A stretch of 64,000 nt of DNA from Candidatus Kouleothrix ribensis. GTDB lineage: Bacteria > Chloroflexota > Chloroflexia > Chloroflexales > Roseiflexaceae. The notes under the pieces were generated by a model, which was given only the letters and a program-made list of their open reading frames with translations, was not told the DNA's origin and did no database searches. Below are positions 16,681 through 25,700 of the stretch, piece by piece. Every line of letters starts with the position of its first letter. Position 1 is the first letter of the stretch. The position numbers and the translations under genes are program-made. Location: the NCBI GenBank assembly GCA_016722075.1, contig JADKGW010000001.1:3968001-4032000 (forward strand), read 5' to 3'.

Positions 16681-19092
16681 ATGGCCAATCGCACATCGAC
16701 GAGCCGCAAACCGGCCGCGCCGCGCAGCCGTAAGCCCGCAGCGCGCAAGCGCCCGGCCGCGCCGCCCGCATTTGAGTTCTCGCTGCGGCCCGAGCATCAG
16801 CGCGAGCTATTTGCGCTAGGGCTGATCACGGTTGCAGCCATCACAATTGTGTTCTTCCTCACCGGCGCGGCCGGCGCGATCGGCACAACCTGGGTGGTGC
16901 TGACCCAGCGCCTGCTTGGCTGGGGCGCGCTGCTGGTGCCGCTCGCGCTGGGCCTGCTGGGCGTGGCGATCCTCTGGCAAGAGCGCCGCGAGGATCTTCA
17001 GCTTACCGGTGCCACCGTGCTGGGCACGCTGCTGCTGCTGGCCGCGCTGCTGGCGCTGCTCGAGTTCGCGCTGGGTGTGCGCACCGACGAGGCCGATCAG
17101 GTCGGCAAGGGCGGGGGGCTGGTCGGCTATTCGCTGCTCCAGCTGGCGCTGCTGATCGGCCGGCCGGCCACATTCCTGGTGTACTGCGTGCTCGGGCTGG
17201 CCGGCGTGTTGCTGACTTTCAATATTACGCTGCGCGAGCTGGTTACCGGCATGCGCGACGGTATTGCGCGCTTCTGGGTGACGATCTGGAGCACGCCGGG
17301 CAGCCGGGCAGCCGATCCGAGCACGGCCGGCGCACGCGCGCTGCCGCCCGCTGTCGATACGCCGCCGTTCGTGCCGCCGCCTGGCCTCGACGAGATTGTG
17401 CCCACGCCGATCGCTGCCCGGCCAACCCGCGCCAGCCTGTTCGACCGGCCCGAGGCCAAGGTCAAGCCGGCCATGCCGCCGAAGGAATCGCCCGCGCAGG
17501 CCAAGCCCGGCGCCAACACCCTGCTGACCAGCCTGCTCACCGGTGCGCCGGCCCACCCGGCCGCGCCACCAGCCGGCGTGGTGCAAGAGCCGCTCGAGGG
17601 CTTCGAGGTGCCGGCCACACACCACGCCTGGCCGCTGCCAACGCCCGAGCTGCTCGAGAGCTATGTCTCGGGTTCGATCACCGACGACGAGCTGAAGCTG
17701 AAGTCGCGCCTGATCGAGGATACCCTGGCGAGCTTCAAGGTCGAGGCCCAGGTGGTGGGCGTCAACACCGGCCCGGCAGTCACGCAGTTCGAGCTGCAGC
17801 CGGCCGTCGGCGTGAAGGTCAGCAAGATCACCACGCTCGAGAAAGACCTGGCGCTGGCGCTGGCCGCGCACTCGATCCGGATCGAGGCGCCCATCCCCGG
17901 CAAGTCGGTGGTTGGCATCGAGATCCCCAACTCGGCGATCTCGATCGTGGGCATGCGCGACGTGATCGAAAGCGCCGGGTTCGAGAACTCGAAGGGTAAG
18001 CTCAAGCTGCCCTTCGGCGAGGATGTGTCGGGCCAGGCGGTGGTGGCCGGTATGGAGCGGATGCCGCACCTGCTGGTGGCCGGCAGCACCGGCAGCGGCA
18101 AGAGCGTCGCGATCAACTGCTTCGTGTGCGCGCTGCTGATGAAGCACACCCCCGAGGATCTCAAGTTCATCATGGTCGACCCGAAGACGGTCGAGCTGAT
18201 CGTGTACAATCACATCCCGCACCTGCTCTCGCCGGTGGTCACCGAGCTCGAGCGGGTGGTGCCGACGCTCAAGTGGGCCGTGAAAGAGATGGAGCGGCGC
18301 TACAAGGTGTTCGCTAAGCACGGCTTCCGCAACCTCGAGAGCTATAAGCAGGCCGCGCGGCGCCGCGCCGACCTCGAGCCGATGCCGTATATTGTGATTA
18401 TTATCGACGAGCTGGCCGACTTGATGATGATGGCGCCCGACGAGGTCGAGACGCTGATCTGCCGCCTGGCGCAGATGGCGCGTGCCACCGGCATCCACCT
18501 GATCATCGCCACTCAGCGCCCCTCGGTTGATGTGGTTACCGGCCTGATCAAGGCCAACTTCCCCTCGCGCATCGCCTTCGCGGTCACGTCGCAGATCGAC
18601 TCGCGCGTAATCCTCGATATGAACGGCGCTGAGCAGCTGCTTGGCCGCGGCGATATGCTGTATATGGCCGCCGACGCCGCCAAGCCCATCCGCGTCCAGG
18701 GCACCTATGTCTCCGACTCCGAGGTCGAGCGGATTGTGACGTTCTGGCGCAACGCGCGCCCGCCCGAGCAGCTTGCCGCCAGCAGCCAGCAGCCGGCGGC
18801 CAGGGTCGCCGCGCGGCCAGGCGATAATCAGCCGGCGGCTGCGCCCGGCTCAAAACACGCAGAGCTGAAAGGCCCTGGCGAGTTCCTGAGCGTCGATGAG
18901 CAGGACGAGCTATTGCCGGCGGCGATCAAGCTGGTGAAGCAGCACCAGCGCGCTTCGGCCTCGCTGCTCCAGCGGCGCCTGCGCATCGGCTACAGCAAGG
19001 CTGCCCAGCTGATCGAGCTGCTCGAGCAGCAAGGCGTGGTCGGCCCGGCCGAGGATGGCCGCTCGCGCGAGGTGCTGATCGACGAGGATTAG
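16681..19092 (+). CDS. ftsK: FtsK/SpoIIIE-type DNA translocase
   Basis: 803 residues, ATG preceded by GGAG six bases upstream. The N-terminus is Arg/Pro/Ala-rich. Four hydrophobic segments (about residues 45-195) anchor it in the membrane, and a Pro/Ala-rich linker runs to about 310. The motor has Walker A AGSTGSGKSVAIN near residue 467, Walker B YIVIIIDELADLMMM near 575, the ATQRPSVDVVTGLIKANFPS segment, and a C-terminal gamma winged helix (LIKLVKQHQRASASLLQRRL-like). It pumps chromosomal DNA through the septum during division. The linker is short compared with E. coli FtsK and typical of SpoIIIE/SftA-size proteins. Confidence 0.95.
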   Translation: MANRTSTSRKPAAPRSRKPAARKRPAAPPAFEFSLRPEHQRELFALGLITVAAITIVFFLTGAAGAIGTTWVVLTQRLLGWGALLVPLALGLLGVAILWQERREDLQLTGATVLGTLLLLAALLALLEFALGVRTDEADQVGKGGGLVGYSLLQLALLIGRPATFLVYCVLGLAGVLLTFNITLRELVTGMRDGIARFWVTIWSTPGSRAADPSTAGARALPPAVDTPPFVPPPGLDEIVPTPIAARPTRASLFDRPEAKVKPAMPPKESPAQAKPGANTLLTSLLTGAPAHPAAPPAGVVQEPLEGFEVPATHHAWPLPTPELLESYVSGSITDDELKLKSRLIEDTLASFKVEAQVVGVNTGPAVTQFELQPAVGVKVSKITTLEKDLALALAAHSIRIEAPIPGKSVVGIEIPNSAISIVGMRDVIESAGFENSKGKLKLPFGEDVSGQAVVAGMERMPHLLVAGSTGSGKSVAINCFVCALLMKHTPEDLKFIMVDPKTVELIVYNHIPHLLSPVVTELERVVPTLKWAVKEMERRYKVFAKHGFRNLESYKQAARRRADLEPMPYIVIIIDELADLMMMAPDEVETLICRLAQMARATGIHLIIATQRPSVDVVTGLIKANFPSRIAFAVTSQIDSRVILDMNGAEQLLGRGDMLYMAADAAKPIRVQGTYVSDSEVERIVTFWRNARPPEQLAASSQQPAARVAARPGDNQPAAAPGSKHAELKGPGEFLSVDEQDELLPAAIKLVKQHQRASASLLQRRLRIGYSKAAQLIELLEQQGVVGPAEDGRSREVLIDED

Positions 19093-19155
19093 CCGCGCAT
19101 TGAGGCGAAACTGCGCGGCGCGAGGATCGTGAGCATATGTGTAGAAAGGCTTAGC

Positions 19156-20229
19156 ATGAGCGATACCAATCTGCTGCCGATCTTCGACGGCCACAACGAT
19201 GTGCTGCTCGAGCTGTACAATCGTGCCCGCGGCGCGGATGTGACGTTTTTCAGCCACAGTGAGCAAGGCCACCTCGATCTACCACGCGCGCGCGCGGGCG
19301 GCTTCGCAGGTGGCTTCTTCGCGGTGTTCCTGCCGCCCGACCCTAGCCAGCCTGCGCCGGCCGAGCCAGCCGACTCGGCCGCCGACCGGCGCAGCATGCC
19401 GCTGCCGCCGCCGCTCGAGCTAGGCTATGCCCAGCGCACAACCATGGGCATGGCCGGGCTGCTATTCCAGATCGAGGCACAGTCGCACGGCCAGGTGCGC
19501 GTGGTGCGCACTACCGATGAGCTGGCCGCCTGCTTGCACAGCGGGGTGCTGGCGGCGATCTTGCACTTCGAGGGCGCCGAGGCGATCGATCCCGAGCTGA
19601 GCGCGCTTGAGGTGTTCTACCAGGCCGGCTTGCGCTCGCTCGGGCCGGTGTGGAGCCGTCAGAATGCGTTTGCCCAGGGCGTGCCGTTTCGCTTCCCGCA
19701 TTCGCCCGATATTGGGCCAGGCCTGACTGAGGCCGGGCGCGATCTGATCCGCGCCTGCAATCGGCTCGGCATCATGATCGATCTCTCGCATATCAACGAG
19801 CAGGGCTTCTGGGATGTGGCCCGGCTTACCACCGCGCCGCTGGTCGCTACCCACTCGAACGTCCACGCGATCTGCCCCAGCCCACGCAACCTGACCGACC
19901 GCCAGCTCGATGCGATCAAAGAGTCCGATGGGATGGTCGGCCTGAACTTCTTCGTGGGCTTCTTGCGCGAGGATGGCGCGAACGACGCCGCGACGCCGCT
20001 CGAGGTGATGGTGCGCCACATCGACTACCTGGCCGAGCGAGTGGGCATCGACCGGGTCGGCTTCGGATCGGACTTCGACGGCGCCAAGGTGCCGCACGCG
20101 CTGGGCGATGCCGCCGGCCTGCCGAAGCTGGTGGCGGCCCTGCGCGCGCATGGCTACGACGACACAGCGCTGCGCAAGATCGCCCACGAGAACTGGCTAC
20201 GGGTGCTGCGCAAGACCTGGAAGGCCTGA
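19156..20229 (+). CDS. Membrane-dipeptidase family (M19) zinc peptidase
   Basis: 357 residues. The start at 19156 is supported by GAAAGG at 19143-19148. Metal-site motifs of the renal dipeptidase family are visible: DGHNDVLLEL near the N-terminus, HFEGAEAID, MIDLSHINEQGFWDV, VATHSNVHAICPSPRNLTD and FGSDFDGA. It probably hydrolyses dipeptides, possibly D-amino-acid-containing ones. It lies 63 bp after ftsK on the same strand. Its last 33 bp overlap the 3' end of the convergent response-regulator gene. Confidence 0.9.
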   Translation: MSDTNLLPIFDGHNDVLLELYNRARGADVTFFSHSEQGHLDLPRARAGGFAGGFFAVFLPPDPSQPAPAEPADSAADRRSMPLPPPLELGYAQRTTMGMAGLLFQIEAQSHGQVRVVRTTDELAACLHSGVLAAILHFEGAEAIDPELSALEVFYQAGLRSLGPVWSRQNAFAQGVPFRFPHSPDIGPGLTEAGRDLIRACNRLGIMIDLSHINEQGFWDVARLTTAPLVATHSNVHAICPSPRNLTDRQLDAIKESDGMVGLNFFVGFLREDGANDAATPLEVMVRHIDYLAERVGIDRVGFGSDFDGAKVPHALGDAAGLPKLVAALRAHGYDDTALRKIAHENWLRVLRKTWKA

Positions 20230-20622
20230 ACGGGTAGCCGCCCCACGCTCGGCCGCGTGCGGGCCGACCAGCGCGTTGATCTGGCTCAGGAAGAAGGCGA
20301 TCTCGAACGGCTTGGCGATCACCGAGTCGCAGCCGGCCGCGCGTGCGCGCGCGATGTCGGTTGGCAGCGCGTGTGCGGTGAACGCGATCACCGGGATCGC
20401 ACATGTGGCCGGGTTGGCTTTCAGCTGGCGGGTCGCCTCCCATCCATCAAGGTAGGGCAGCGAGAGATCCATCAGAATCAGGTCGGGCTGCACGTGAGCG
20501 GCCGTGCTGATCGCACTGACTCCGTCGGCCACACTAACGACGGTATGGCCGGCGTCGAGCAAGATCAGCTCGGCGATGTTGCGGTTGTCGGGGGCATCTT
20601 CGACGAGCAGGATGTGCGCCAT
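20197..20622 (-). CDS. Single-domain response regulator (CheY/DivK-like)
   Basis: 141 residues from ATG at 20622, with GAGG eight bases upstream. A receiver domain is complete: acidic pair EDAPDN near residue 9, phospho-acceptor Asp in DLILMDLSLPYLDG, conserved Thr in PVIAFTAHAL and Lys in DSVIAKPFE. There is no output domain, only a short tail after about residue 120. It would pass phosphate to, or signal with, a partner not encoded nearby. The 3' end overlaps the convergent dipeptidase gene by 33 bp. Confidence 0.9.
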   Translation of the reverse strand: MAHILLVEDAPDNRNIAELILLDAGHTVVSVADGVSAISTAAHVQPDLILMDLSLPYLDGWEATRQLKANPATCAIPVIAFTAHALPTDIARARAAGCDSVIAKPFEIAFFLSQINALVGPHAAERGAATRSGLPGLAQHP

Positions 20623-20797
20623 TGTAGCTACCTCGCAGCGAAACGCCATGGTCGCAAATTGCCAGCCGCATTGCCGGCCAGGATGCATGTTCTTGAATGC
20701 TGGCGCCGATTTCGATCGACCTGTACAGAGTACAAACGCCGCGATCGGTATGCGCGATGCGCGCCGCAGGTTAGATTTTGTTCATCCTGGCGAACCG

Positions 20798-21056
20798 CAG
20801 TCTCACCCCGTAAAGACGCGCCGCAGCGCGTCTCACCCCGCAGCGCGTCTCACCCCGTAAAGACGCGCCGCGGCGCGTCTCGCCGTAGCGCGTCTCACCG
20901 CAGCGCGTCTCACCGCGTCTCACCCCGTAAAGACGCGCCGCGGCGCGTCTCGCCGTAGCGCGTCTCACCCCGCAGCGCGTCTCGCCGTAGTGCGTCTCAC
21001 CACGTAAAGACGCGCCGCGGCGCGTCTCGCCGTAGCGCGTCTCACCCCGTAAAGAC
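20798..21056. repeat. GTCTC-rich palindromic tandem array
   Basis: About 260 bp made of shuffled units such as GCGTCTCACCCCGTAAAGAC and GCGTCTCGCCGTAGC. It contains three identical perfect 20-bp palindromes AGACGCGCCGCGGCGCGTCT at 20861, 20931 and 21008. It fills the gap between the response-regulator start and the ppx end. No gene is seen from 20623 to 21119. Confidence 0.85.
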
Positions 21057-21119
21057 AGGGATGAGGGCGCCCTGATGCGGCGGCCGGTGGAGCCGAGCGC
21101 CGCACATGCCCCAGTATCA

Positions 21120-22622
21120 TCACACAATCTCAATCGCCTTGCCGAAGGCCTTCTGGAACAGCCCGGCGCGGCGATTGGCATCCCAGATCTCGACAGTCGC
21201 ATCGCCGACGGTGCGGGTCACCACGCGTACCGACTCGCCCAGCTCGACATGCAGCCCCTGCACCACCTGGCTTTTGCTGCGCTCGAGGTACTCGGCCAGC
21301 CGCAGCAGCGCGGCCAGCCGGGCGATGCGCTCGCCATCACCGGGGTTCAGGATCTTCTGATATGGATCGACTGCCACATCGCCCTTGCGATGGTAGCGCA
21401 CCAGCAGCGCCAGGATGACGATCTCGCGGTGGCTGATGCCCTGCAGCGCCGAGTTCATCACCAGGTAGGCGCCGTGCTTGTGGTGATCGTAGTAGCTGAT
21501 CGCCACGCCAACGTCGTGCAGCTGGGCAGCATAGCCGAGCAGCTCGCGCTCCCACTCGCCGTAGCCATGCAGCGGGCGCAGCTGGTCGAACAGCGACAGC
21601 GAGAGATCGCGTACTTTGGCCGCGTGCAGCGCCTCGTAGTTGTAGATGCGCGCCAGGTTCTGCACGCTGAAGCCGCGCATATCCGAGAAGAGCGGCGGCG
21701 TCTCGCCCACCAGAAAATGCTCGTAGAACAGGCCCTCGCGCAGGCCCTGCCCGCTGACGGTGATCGCCGCGAAGCGGCCGCGCTCCATCAGCTGCTGCAA
21801 GATCACCGCTCCGGCCAGGATCAGATCGGCGCGGTCGCGGCTCAGGCCAGGCATATCCTCGCGCTGGCGCAGGGTCATGCCGCGCAGCATGCCGATGATC
21901 TCGTCGAGCCGATCGCGGCTGAAGCTATGGCCGTGTACCCGGTCGAGCGGGTAGCCGCCCAGCTTCTGGTCGATCTCGGCGAGCGTGCGGATGGTGCCGC
22001 CGATGCCGGCCAGCGTGGTGCTGCTGGTCTCATTCAGCCACTCCACGCCGGCAAAGCTCTCGGCGGCGGCCTCGTGCAGCGCCTTGAAATCGCGCCCGCT
22101 GATCGGGTCGGAGCGCACATAGCGCTCGGAGAAGCGCAACACGCCGGCCGGGCGGCTGAACGAGCGCACGAACCCGCGCCCGCGCACCGCCGTCACCTCG
22201 GCGCTGCCGCCGCCGATGTCGATCACAAAGCCGTCGCGTAGGTCGAGCGCATTTACCGCGCCCAGGTAGCCATAGTAGGCTTCTTCTTCGGTCGAGAGCA
22301 CACGCAATCGCAAGCCCGACTCGCGGGTGACGCGGGTGAGGAACTCAGCCTGGTTGGCGGCGTCGCGCGTGGCGCTGGTGGCCACCGGTACGATTTTGGT
22401 GACCCCGGTCGATTTGCAGTAGCTGTGGAACATTTTCATCGCCTCGACGCCGCGGGCCATCGGTGCCGGGCGGAGCTGGCCGTCATCGCCCACGCCCTCG
22501 GCCAGGCGCACCGTCTCGCGAACCTCGTCGAGCAGCCGAAACGAGTGATGTGGCGTGTAGCCCATCACCACCAGGCGCGTCGTGTTCGAGCCAAGGTCGA
22601 TGATGCCGATGCGCTCTTGCAT
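21120..22622 (-). CDS. ppx: Ppx/GppA exopolyphosphatase-type phosphatase with HD-like C-terminus
   Basis: 500 residues. The N-terminal ASKHA fold is shown by GIIDLGSNTTRLVVMGY (residues 6-22), SATRDAANQAEF, FVIDIGGGSAEVT and the AGIGGTIRTLAEI loop. The C-terminal half has HD-type residues (AQLHDVGVAISYYDHHKHG and LLVRYHRKG). It probably degrades polyphosphate or pppGpp. GGGGAG lies seven bases before the ATG. The gene starts three bases after the stop of a 53-residue membrane-protein gene and sits downstream of apt, so the three form an operon. This links purine salvage and phosphate/alarmone metabolism. Confidence 0.92.
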   Translation of the reverse strand: MQERIGIIDLGSNTTRLVVMGYTPHHSFRLLDEVRETVRLAEGVGDDGQLRPAPMARGVEAMKMFHSYCKSTGVTKIVPVATSATRDAANQAEFLTRVTRESGLRLRVLSTEEEAYYGYLGAVNALDLRDGFVIDIGGGSAEVTAVRGRGFVRSFSRPAGVLRFSERYVRSDPISGRDFKALHEAAAESFAGVEWLNETSSTTLAGIGGTIRTLAEIDQKLGGYPLDRVHGHSFSRDRLDEIIGMLRGMTLRQREDMPGLSRDRADLILAGAVILQQLMERGRFAAITVSGQGLREGLFYEHFLVGETPPLFSDMRGFSVQNLARIYNYEALHAAKVRDLSLSLFDQLRPLHGYGEWERELLGYAAQLHDVGVAISYYDHHKHGAYLVMNSALQGISHREIVILALLVRYHRKGDVAVDPYQKILNPGDGERIARLAALLRLAEYLERSKSQVVQGLHVELGESVRVVTRTVGDATVEIWDANRRAGLFQKAFGKAIEIV

Positions 22623-22625
22623 CGC

Positions 22626-22787
22626 CTAGCTCCCCTGCCCACTCAGCTCAGTCACCTGGCGATCGAGGCGCATCGCGATGTCACGGTACATATCGCCGCG
22701 CATGCGCGCTGCCTGCAGCCGCCGCTGCAACACCACGATCCAGGCGGCAGTGCCAATCCCTGCCAGCACCGATATGAGCATTCGCAT
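22626..22787 (-). CDS. Small single-pass membrane protein (53 aa) between apt and ppx
   Basis: Reads M-R-M-L-I-S-V-L-A-G then IGTAAWIVVLQRRLQAARMR and a polar tail ending ELSGQGS. One N-terminal transmembrane helix is followed by a basic, probably helical cytoplasmic tail. GGAG stands nine bases before the ATG. The stop TAG is three bases before the ppx ATG, and the start is 27 bp after the apt stop, so it is tightly packed in the operon. No family is recognised. Spacing, ribosome site and composition support it as a real gene too short for usual calling. Confidence 0.6.
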   Translation of the reverse strand: MRMLISVLAGIGTAAWIVVLQRRLQAARMRGDMYRDIAMRLDRQVTELSGQGS

Positions 22788-22814
22788 AGCGTCATTCTCC
22801 TGATATAGTTGCTA

Positions 22815-23333
22815 TCAGTAGCGAATCATCGAGTAGATCGGGTAGCCGGTGAGCTTCTCGCGGCCCTTCAGAAACTCAAGCTCGATGATAAACGCCACCT
22901 CATCGACAATCCCACCGGCCATCTGCACCAGCTCACACGCCGCCGCCACCGTGCCGCCGGTGGCCAGTAGATCATCGATCACCACTACGTGCGCGCCGGG
23001 CCGGAACGAGTCGCGGTGGATTTCGAGCTTGTTCGAGCCATACTCAAGCAGATATTCAACATGATATGTGGCCGCCGGCAGCTTGCCGTGCTTGCGCACC
23101 GGCACCAGGCCCACGCCCAGGCGGTAGGCCAGCGGCGCGCTGAAGATGAACCCGCGCGACTCGATCCCGACCACCGCGTCGAGCTGGCGGCCCTGGTAGC
23201 GCTGGGCCAAAATGTCGACCACCTGGGCAAATGCCTGGCCGTTGCGCAGAAGTGTCGTGATATCTTTGAACTGAATGCCGGGAATGGGGAAATCGGGGAT
23301 ATTGCGAATAAGATCGGCAAGATTATCGGTCAC
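22815..23333 (-). CDS. apt: Adenine phosphoribosyltransferase
   Basis: 172 residues from a GTG at 23333, chosen because AAGGAG lies six bases upstream and the resulting length fits the family. An upstream in-frame ATG (23489) lies before the -10 element and would add about 50 unlikely residues. Motifs: IPGIQFKDITTLL near the N-terminus, VVGIESRGFIFSAPLAYRLG, and the PRPP-binding loop VVVIDDLLATGGTVAAA. It converts adenine and PRPP to AMP in purine salvage. First gene of the apt/small membrane protein/ppx operon. Confidence 0.95.
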   Translation of the reverse strand: MTDNLADLIRNIPDFPIPGIQFKDITTLLRNGQAFAQVVDILAQRYQGRQLDAVVGIESRGFIFSAPLAYRLGVGLVPVRKHGKLPAATYHVEYLLEYGSNKLEIHRDSFRPGAHVVVIDDLLATGGTVAAACELVQMAGGIVDEVAFIIELEFLKGREKLTGYPIYSMIRY

Positions 23334-23393
23334 ACTGCGCTCCTTCGGCGTTCGAGGGCCGCTGCCCTGCTTCCGCATGGTGGTGTGGTGTCT

Positions 23394-23399
23394 ATTATA
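23394..23399 (-). promoter_or_regulatory. -10 element of the apt operon
   Basis: TATAAT on the minus strand (context GGTATAATAG), about 60 bp upstream of the apt GTG. The -35 is weak. It lies in the gap between the Roadblock terminator and apt. Confidence 0.5.
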
Positions 23400-23450
23400 C
23401 CAAATTCGGCTAGGCCGTTTGGGGGCAGGTGTGTAGCCACGCAGCACAGC

Positions 23451-23480
23451 AAAAAGGCCAGATGGTGTACCCACCTGACC
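23451..23480 (-). terminator. Rho-independent terminator of the Roadblock gene
   Basis: On the minus strand GGTCAGGTGG-GTACA-CCATCTGGCC (all pairs, two of them G-U) is followed directly by TTTTT. It lies 30 bp after the stop of the Roadblock gene. Confidence 0.8.
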
Positions 23481-23509
23481 TTTACCCATGCCTGAAGCAA
23501 TGCGGATGG

Positions 23510-23878
23510 CTAGACGAGGTTGCTTAGCTCGTTCGCGGTGCGCTTCATCTCGAGGAATACCAGACCGAGCTTGGCGCGGCTGAGCGCCAGAGCAGTGAGT
23601 ACGGCCTCCTCACCAATAGATACCAGGACGACATAGCCGTCCTCGCCGCGGACGAATACCTGATCGAGCTGCCCACGCTTGAGTTCGTTTGCGATCCGAT
23701 CGCCCAGTGAAAGCATTGCGGCGCTCATGGCCGACACGCGATCTTCCTCGACATCGGCGGGCAGTTGGGAAGCCATAATCAAACCGTCGACGCTCACGAC
23801 GGCAGATGCTTCAATATCAGGCGTATTCATCTGCAAGGCCTTCAGATGCCGTACCATTTCTTCGGTTCTGCTAGCCAT
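23510..23878 (-). CDS. Roadblock/LC7-domain protein
   Basis: 122 residues comprising one Roadblock/LC7 domain: N-terminal helix MASRTEEMVRHLKALQ, then the EASAVVSVDGLIMASQLP strand-turn-strand and GEDGYVVLVSIGEEAVL. In bacteria these proteins pair with MglA-like small GTPases or act near polarity and secretion systems. No GTPase gene is adjacent here, so the gene is an orphan in this window. GAGGAGG lies upstream of the ATG. It has its own promoter (23988-24016) and terminator (23451-23480), so it is monocistronic. Confidence 0.88.
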   Translation of the reverse strand: MASRTEEMVRHLKALQMNTPDIEASAVVSVDGLIMASQLPADVEEDRVSAMSAAMLSLGDRIANELKRGQLDQVFVRGEDGYVVLVSIGEEAVLTALALSRAKLGLVFLEMKRTANELSNLV

Positions 23879-23987
23879 TCAGATCCTCCTCAAAGGCCAT
23901 CAGCGCAAACCAGGCATGTATGCCACGGGCTACTATCGTTAGCCGGACTTACAACGAATAAGGCGTTACGATCGGTAACTCGAAATC

Positions 23988-24016
23988 ATTCTACTACACT
24001 TTTTGACAGAGGGCAA
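23988..24016 (-). promoter_or_regulatory. Promoter of the Roadblock gene
   Basis: On the minus strand TTGCCC (24011-24016), a 17-bp spacer and TAGAAT (23988-23993). This leaves a leader of roughly 100 nt before the ATG at 23878. Confidence 0.6.
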
Positions 24017-24125
24017 CTAGGCATGTGGTAGGGACGCGCGATCTGCTAATATTCTGTCACAATTCCGCAAGCTGAATCGGCCCGATTTTGCCCGAAACGC
24101 ACCGGGTGGCCTGCCGCGCGGGTGG

Positions 24126-25460
24126 TCAGCGCGGTAGCTGTTCGCGCAGGTGCTGATCGGCCTCCGACACCATGTCGGCGGCGGTGGCATCGCCATGCAG
24201 CACCTGGCGCAGCATGAGCGTCAGCTCGCGGCGCACGATCTCGCGCGTGCGCGCTGGCGCATTGGGCTGGGGCTGGGCCTGCTGCGCCTGGCCGCGAAAC
24301 ACCTCGGCCGCGCGCAGCTGGGCCGCGTCGAGTCCGATCTCGCCTAGCTTGAGGTCGCCGCGCGCAGGCTGCAGGTCGCTCTTCAGCAGCTCGGCCTGGG
24401 CCGCCGGGCTGCCCATAAACGCTAGAAAGTCGAGCGCGGCGCGGCGCTCGGCTGCCGCAGCGCGGCTGTTGATCGCCAGCACATCGCTGCGCACATACGG
24501 CTGCGGCGGCTGATTGGTGGCAGCCAGGCGCGGCAGCGGCGCGATGCCAAGGTCGGCGCCCCACAGGCTGCGGTAGAAGCTCAGCTGGTGTGCCCAGTCG
24601 AAGCTTGCGAGCACGCGCCCGCCCTTCAGCTCGCGATCGATCTGAATACTGCTGTCGGCGCGCGCCAGGAGCTGCTGGTCGTCGTTCAGCTGTTTGAGCC
24701 AGGCCAGCCAGCGCTCGGCGCCGGCCCGGCCGGCCGCACCAAGCACCACCGCGCCCTGCTCGTCGAACACGCGCCCGCCGGCGGCGTACAGGTAGCCGAT
24801 CGTATTGTCGAGCGAGAGGTTGATCGCCAGGCCCCAGCGCGGTGCGGCCGGGTCGCTCAGCCCGCGCGCGTTGCGGATGAGCGTGTCGGTGTCGTCGGGC
24901 GGGCGCAGCAGGTTGCGCTTGTCGTAGAAGAGCGCTTGAGTATCGAAGCTGATCGGCAGGCCATACAGGTGCGTGGCGCCGTCGGGGCCGCGGGCCTGCG
25001 CGCCGCCACGGGCCGCCGGCAGCAGTGCGTCGCGGTCGGCGGCGGGCAGCAGGTCGTCGAGCGGCAGCAGGGTATTGCGCTCGGCCATGGTGCCAACCCA
25101 GGCGTTGGGGATGAGCAGGATGTGCGGGCCGCTACCGGCCGCCAGCGCCGCGCGCAGGTCGCTATCGAAGCTCGCAAGTGGGATGGCCTGTAGCACGATC
25201 CGCCCGGCCGGGTGTTGCTGGTTGAACTGCGCGACTAGCCGGCTCAGCGGCTGGCGTGCCGCGCTCGACCAGCCATGCCACAGCACGAGCGTCGTGCTGC
25301 CGGCCGGGGCCGCGCTGGTCGGATCTTGTGTGGCCGGCGTACCACCCGTGGCCGTGCAGGCGGCCAGCGACAGCATGAGCAGCAGGCCCGCGAGCGCTCG
25401 CCACGCGATCGCCGGCCGGCCGGTCACGCCAGATCGTTGTCGCAACGCATGCGGATTCAT
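24126..25460 (-). CDS. ABC-type extracellular solute-binding lipoprotein (family 1)
   Basis: 444 residues from the ATG at 25460. The N-terminus is a lipoprotein signal with lipobox LSLAAC (Cys35). The mature part resembles sugar-binding family 1 proteins: LVLWHGWSS at the start, VAQFNQQHP, the AFMGSPAAQAEL segment and a long helical C-terminus. It would bind a sugar or oligosaccharide outside the membrane and deliver it to a permease. No permease or ATPase genes are adjacent, so it is an orphan or works with a remote transporter. No strong ribosome site is visible. Confidence 0.82.
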   Translation of the reverse strand: MNPHALRQRSGVTGRPAIAWRALAGLLLMLSLAACTATGGTPATQDPTSAAPAGSTTLVLWHGWSSAARQPLSRLVAQFNQQHPAGRIVLQAIPLASFDSDLRAALAAGSGPHILLIPNAWVGTMAERNTLLPLDDLLPAADRDALLPAARGGAQARGPDGATHLYGLPISFDTQALFYDKRNLLRPPDDTDTLIRNARGLSDPAAPRWGLAINLSLDNTIGYLYAAGGRVFDEQGAVVLGAAGRAGAERWLAWLKQLNDDQQLLARADSSIQIDRELKGGRVLASFDWAHQLSFYRSLWGADLGIAPLPRLAATNQPPQPYVRSDVLAINSRAAAAERRAALDFLAFMGSPAAQAELLKSDLQPARGDLKLGEIGLDAAQLRAAEVFRGQAQQAQPQPNAPARTREIVRRELTLMLRQVLHGDATAADMVSEADQHLREQLPR

Positions 25461-25619
25461 TGACGCGTATCTGTGGCCCGTAGGCTCACCCAATCATACC
25501 AATTCGCTTGATCAGGTATGTTTTCTGGTGTGGCGCGCAGCGAAGCCGCCCCGCATCCCATCACGTGGATGTATGCGTCCGAACCCGGTATGATCGGGTG
25601 CAGCCGGCCACGCAGCACG

Positions 25620-25694
25620 AAAAAAGCAGCCCACGACGAGCGTGGCGCTGCTCGACTGCGGTGTAACCGCGCTCTCGGCGACCCCGAGTCCTGA
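25620..25694 (-). ncRNA. Candidate small RNA of about 75 nt with its own promoter and terminator
   Basis: On the minus strand a promoter (25701-25730) is followed by a compact structured segment. Hairpin CUCGG-GGUCG-CCGAG and hairpin GCGGU-UAC-ACCGC are enclosed by GACU/AGUC. Next comes a terminator GCAGC-G-CCACG-CUCGU-CGUGG-GCUGC (25626-25651) with a U6 tract. No reading frame of interest is present. It could instead be a promoter within the 3' end of the upstream Ntn-hydrolase transcript plus that gene's terminator. No known RNA family was recognised. Confidence 0.5.
25626..25651 (-). terminator. Rho-independent terminator
   Basis: Strong GC stem with five-base loop followed by TTTTTT at 25620-25625 on the minus strand. 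It serves the candidate small RNA and probably also read-through from the Ntn-hydrolase gene. Confidence 0.8.
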
Positions 25695-25700
25695 CGCGTG

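Noticed and set aside
16816..18498. 560-codon frame antisense to ftsK
   Set aside because: The ftsK frame shows all family motifs; the antisense product is a His/Arg/Gln-rich shadow.
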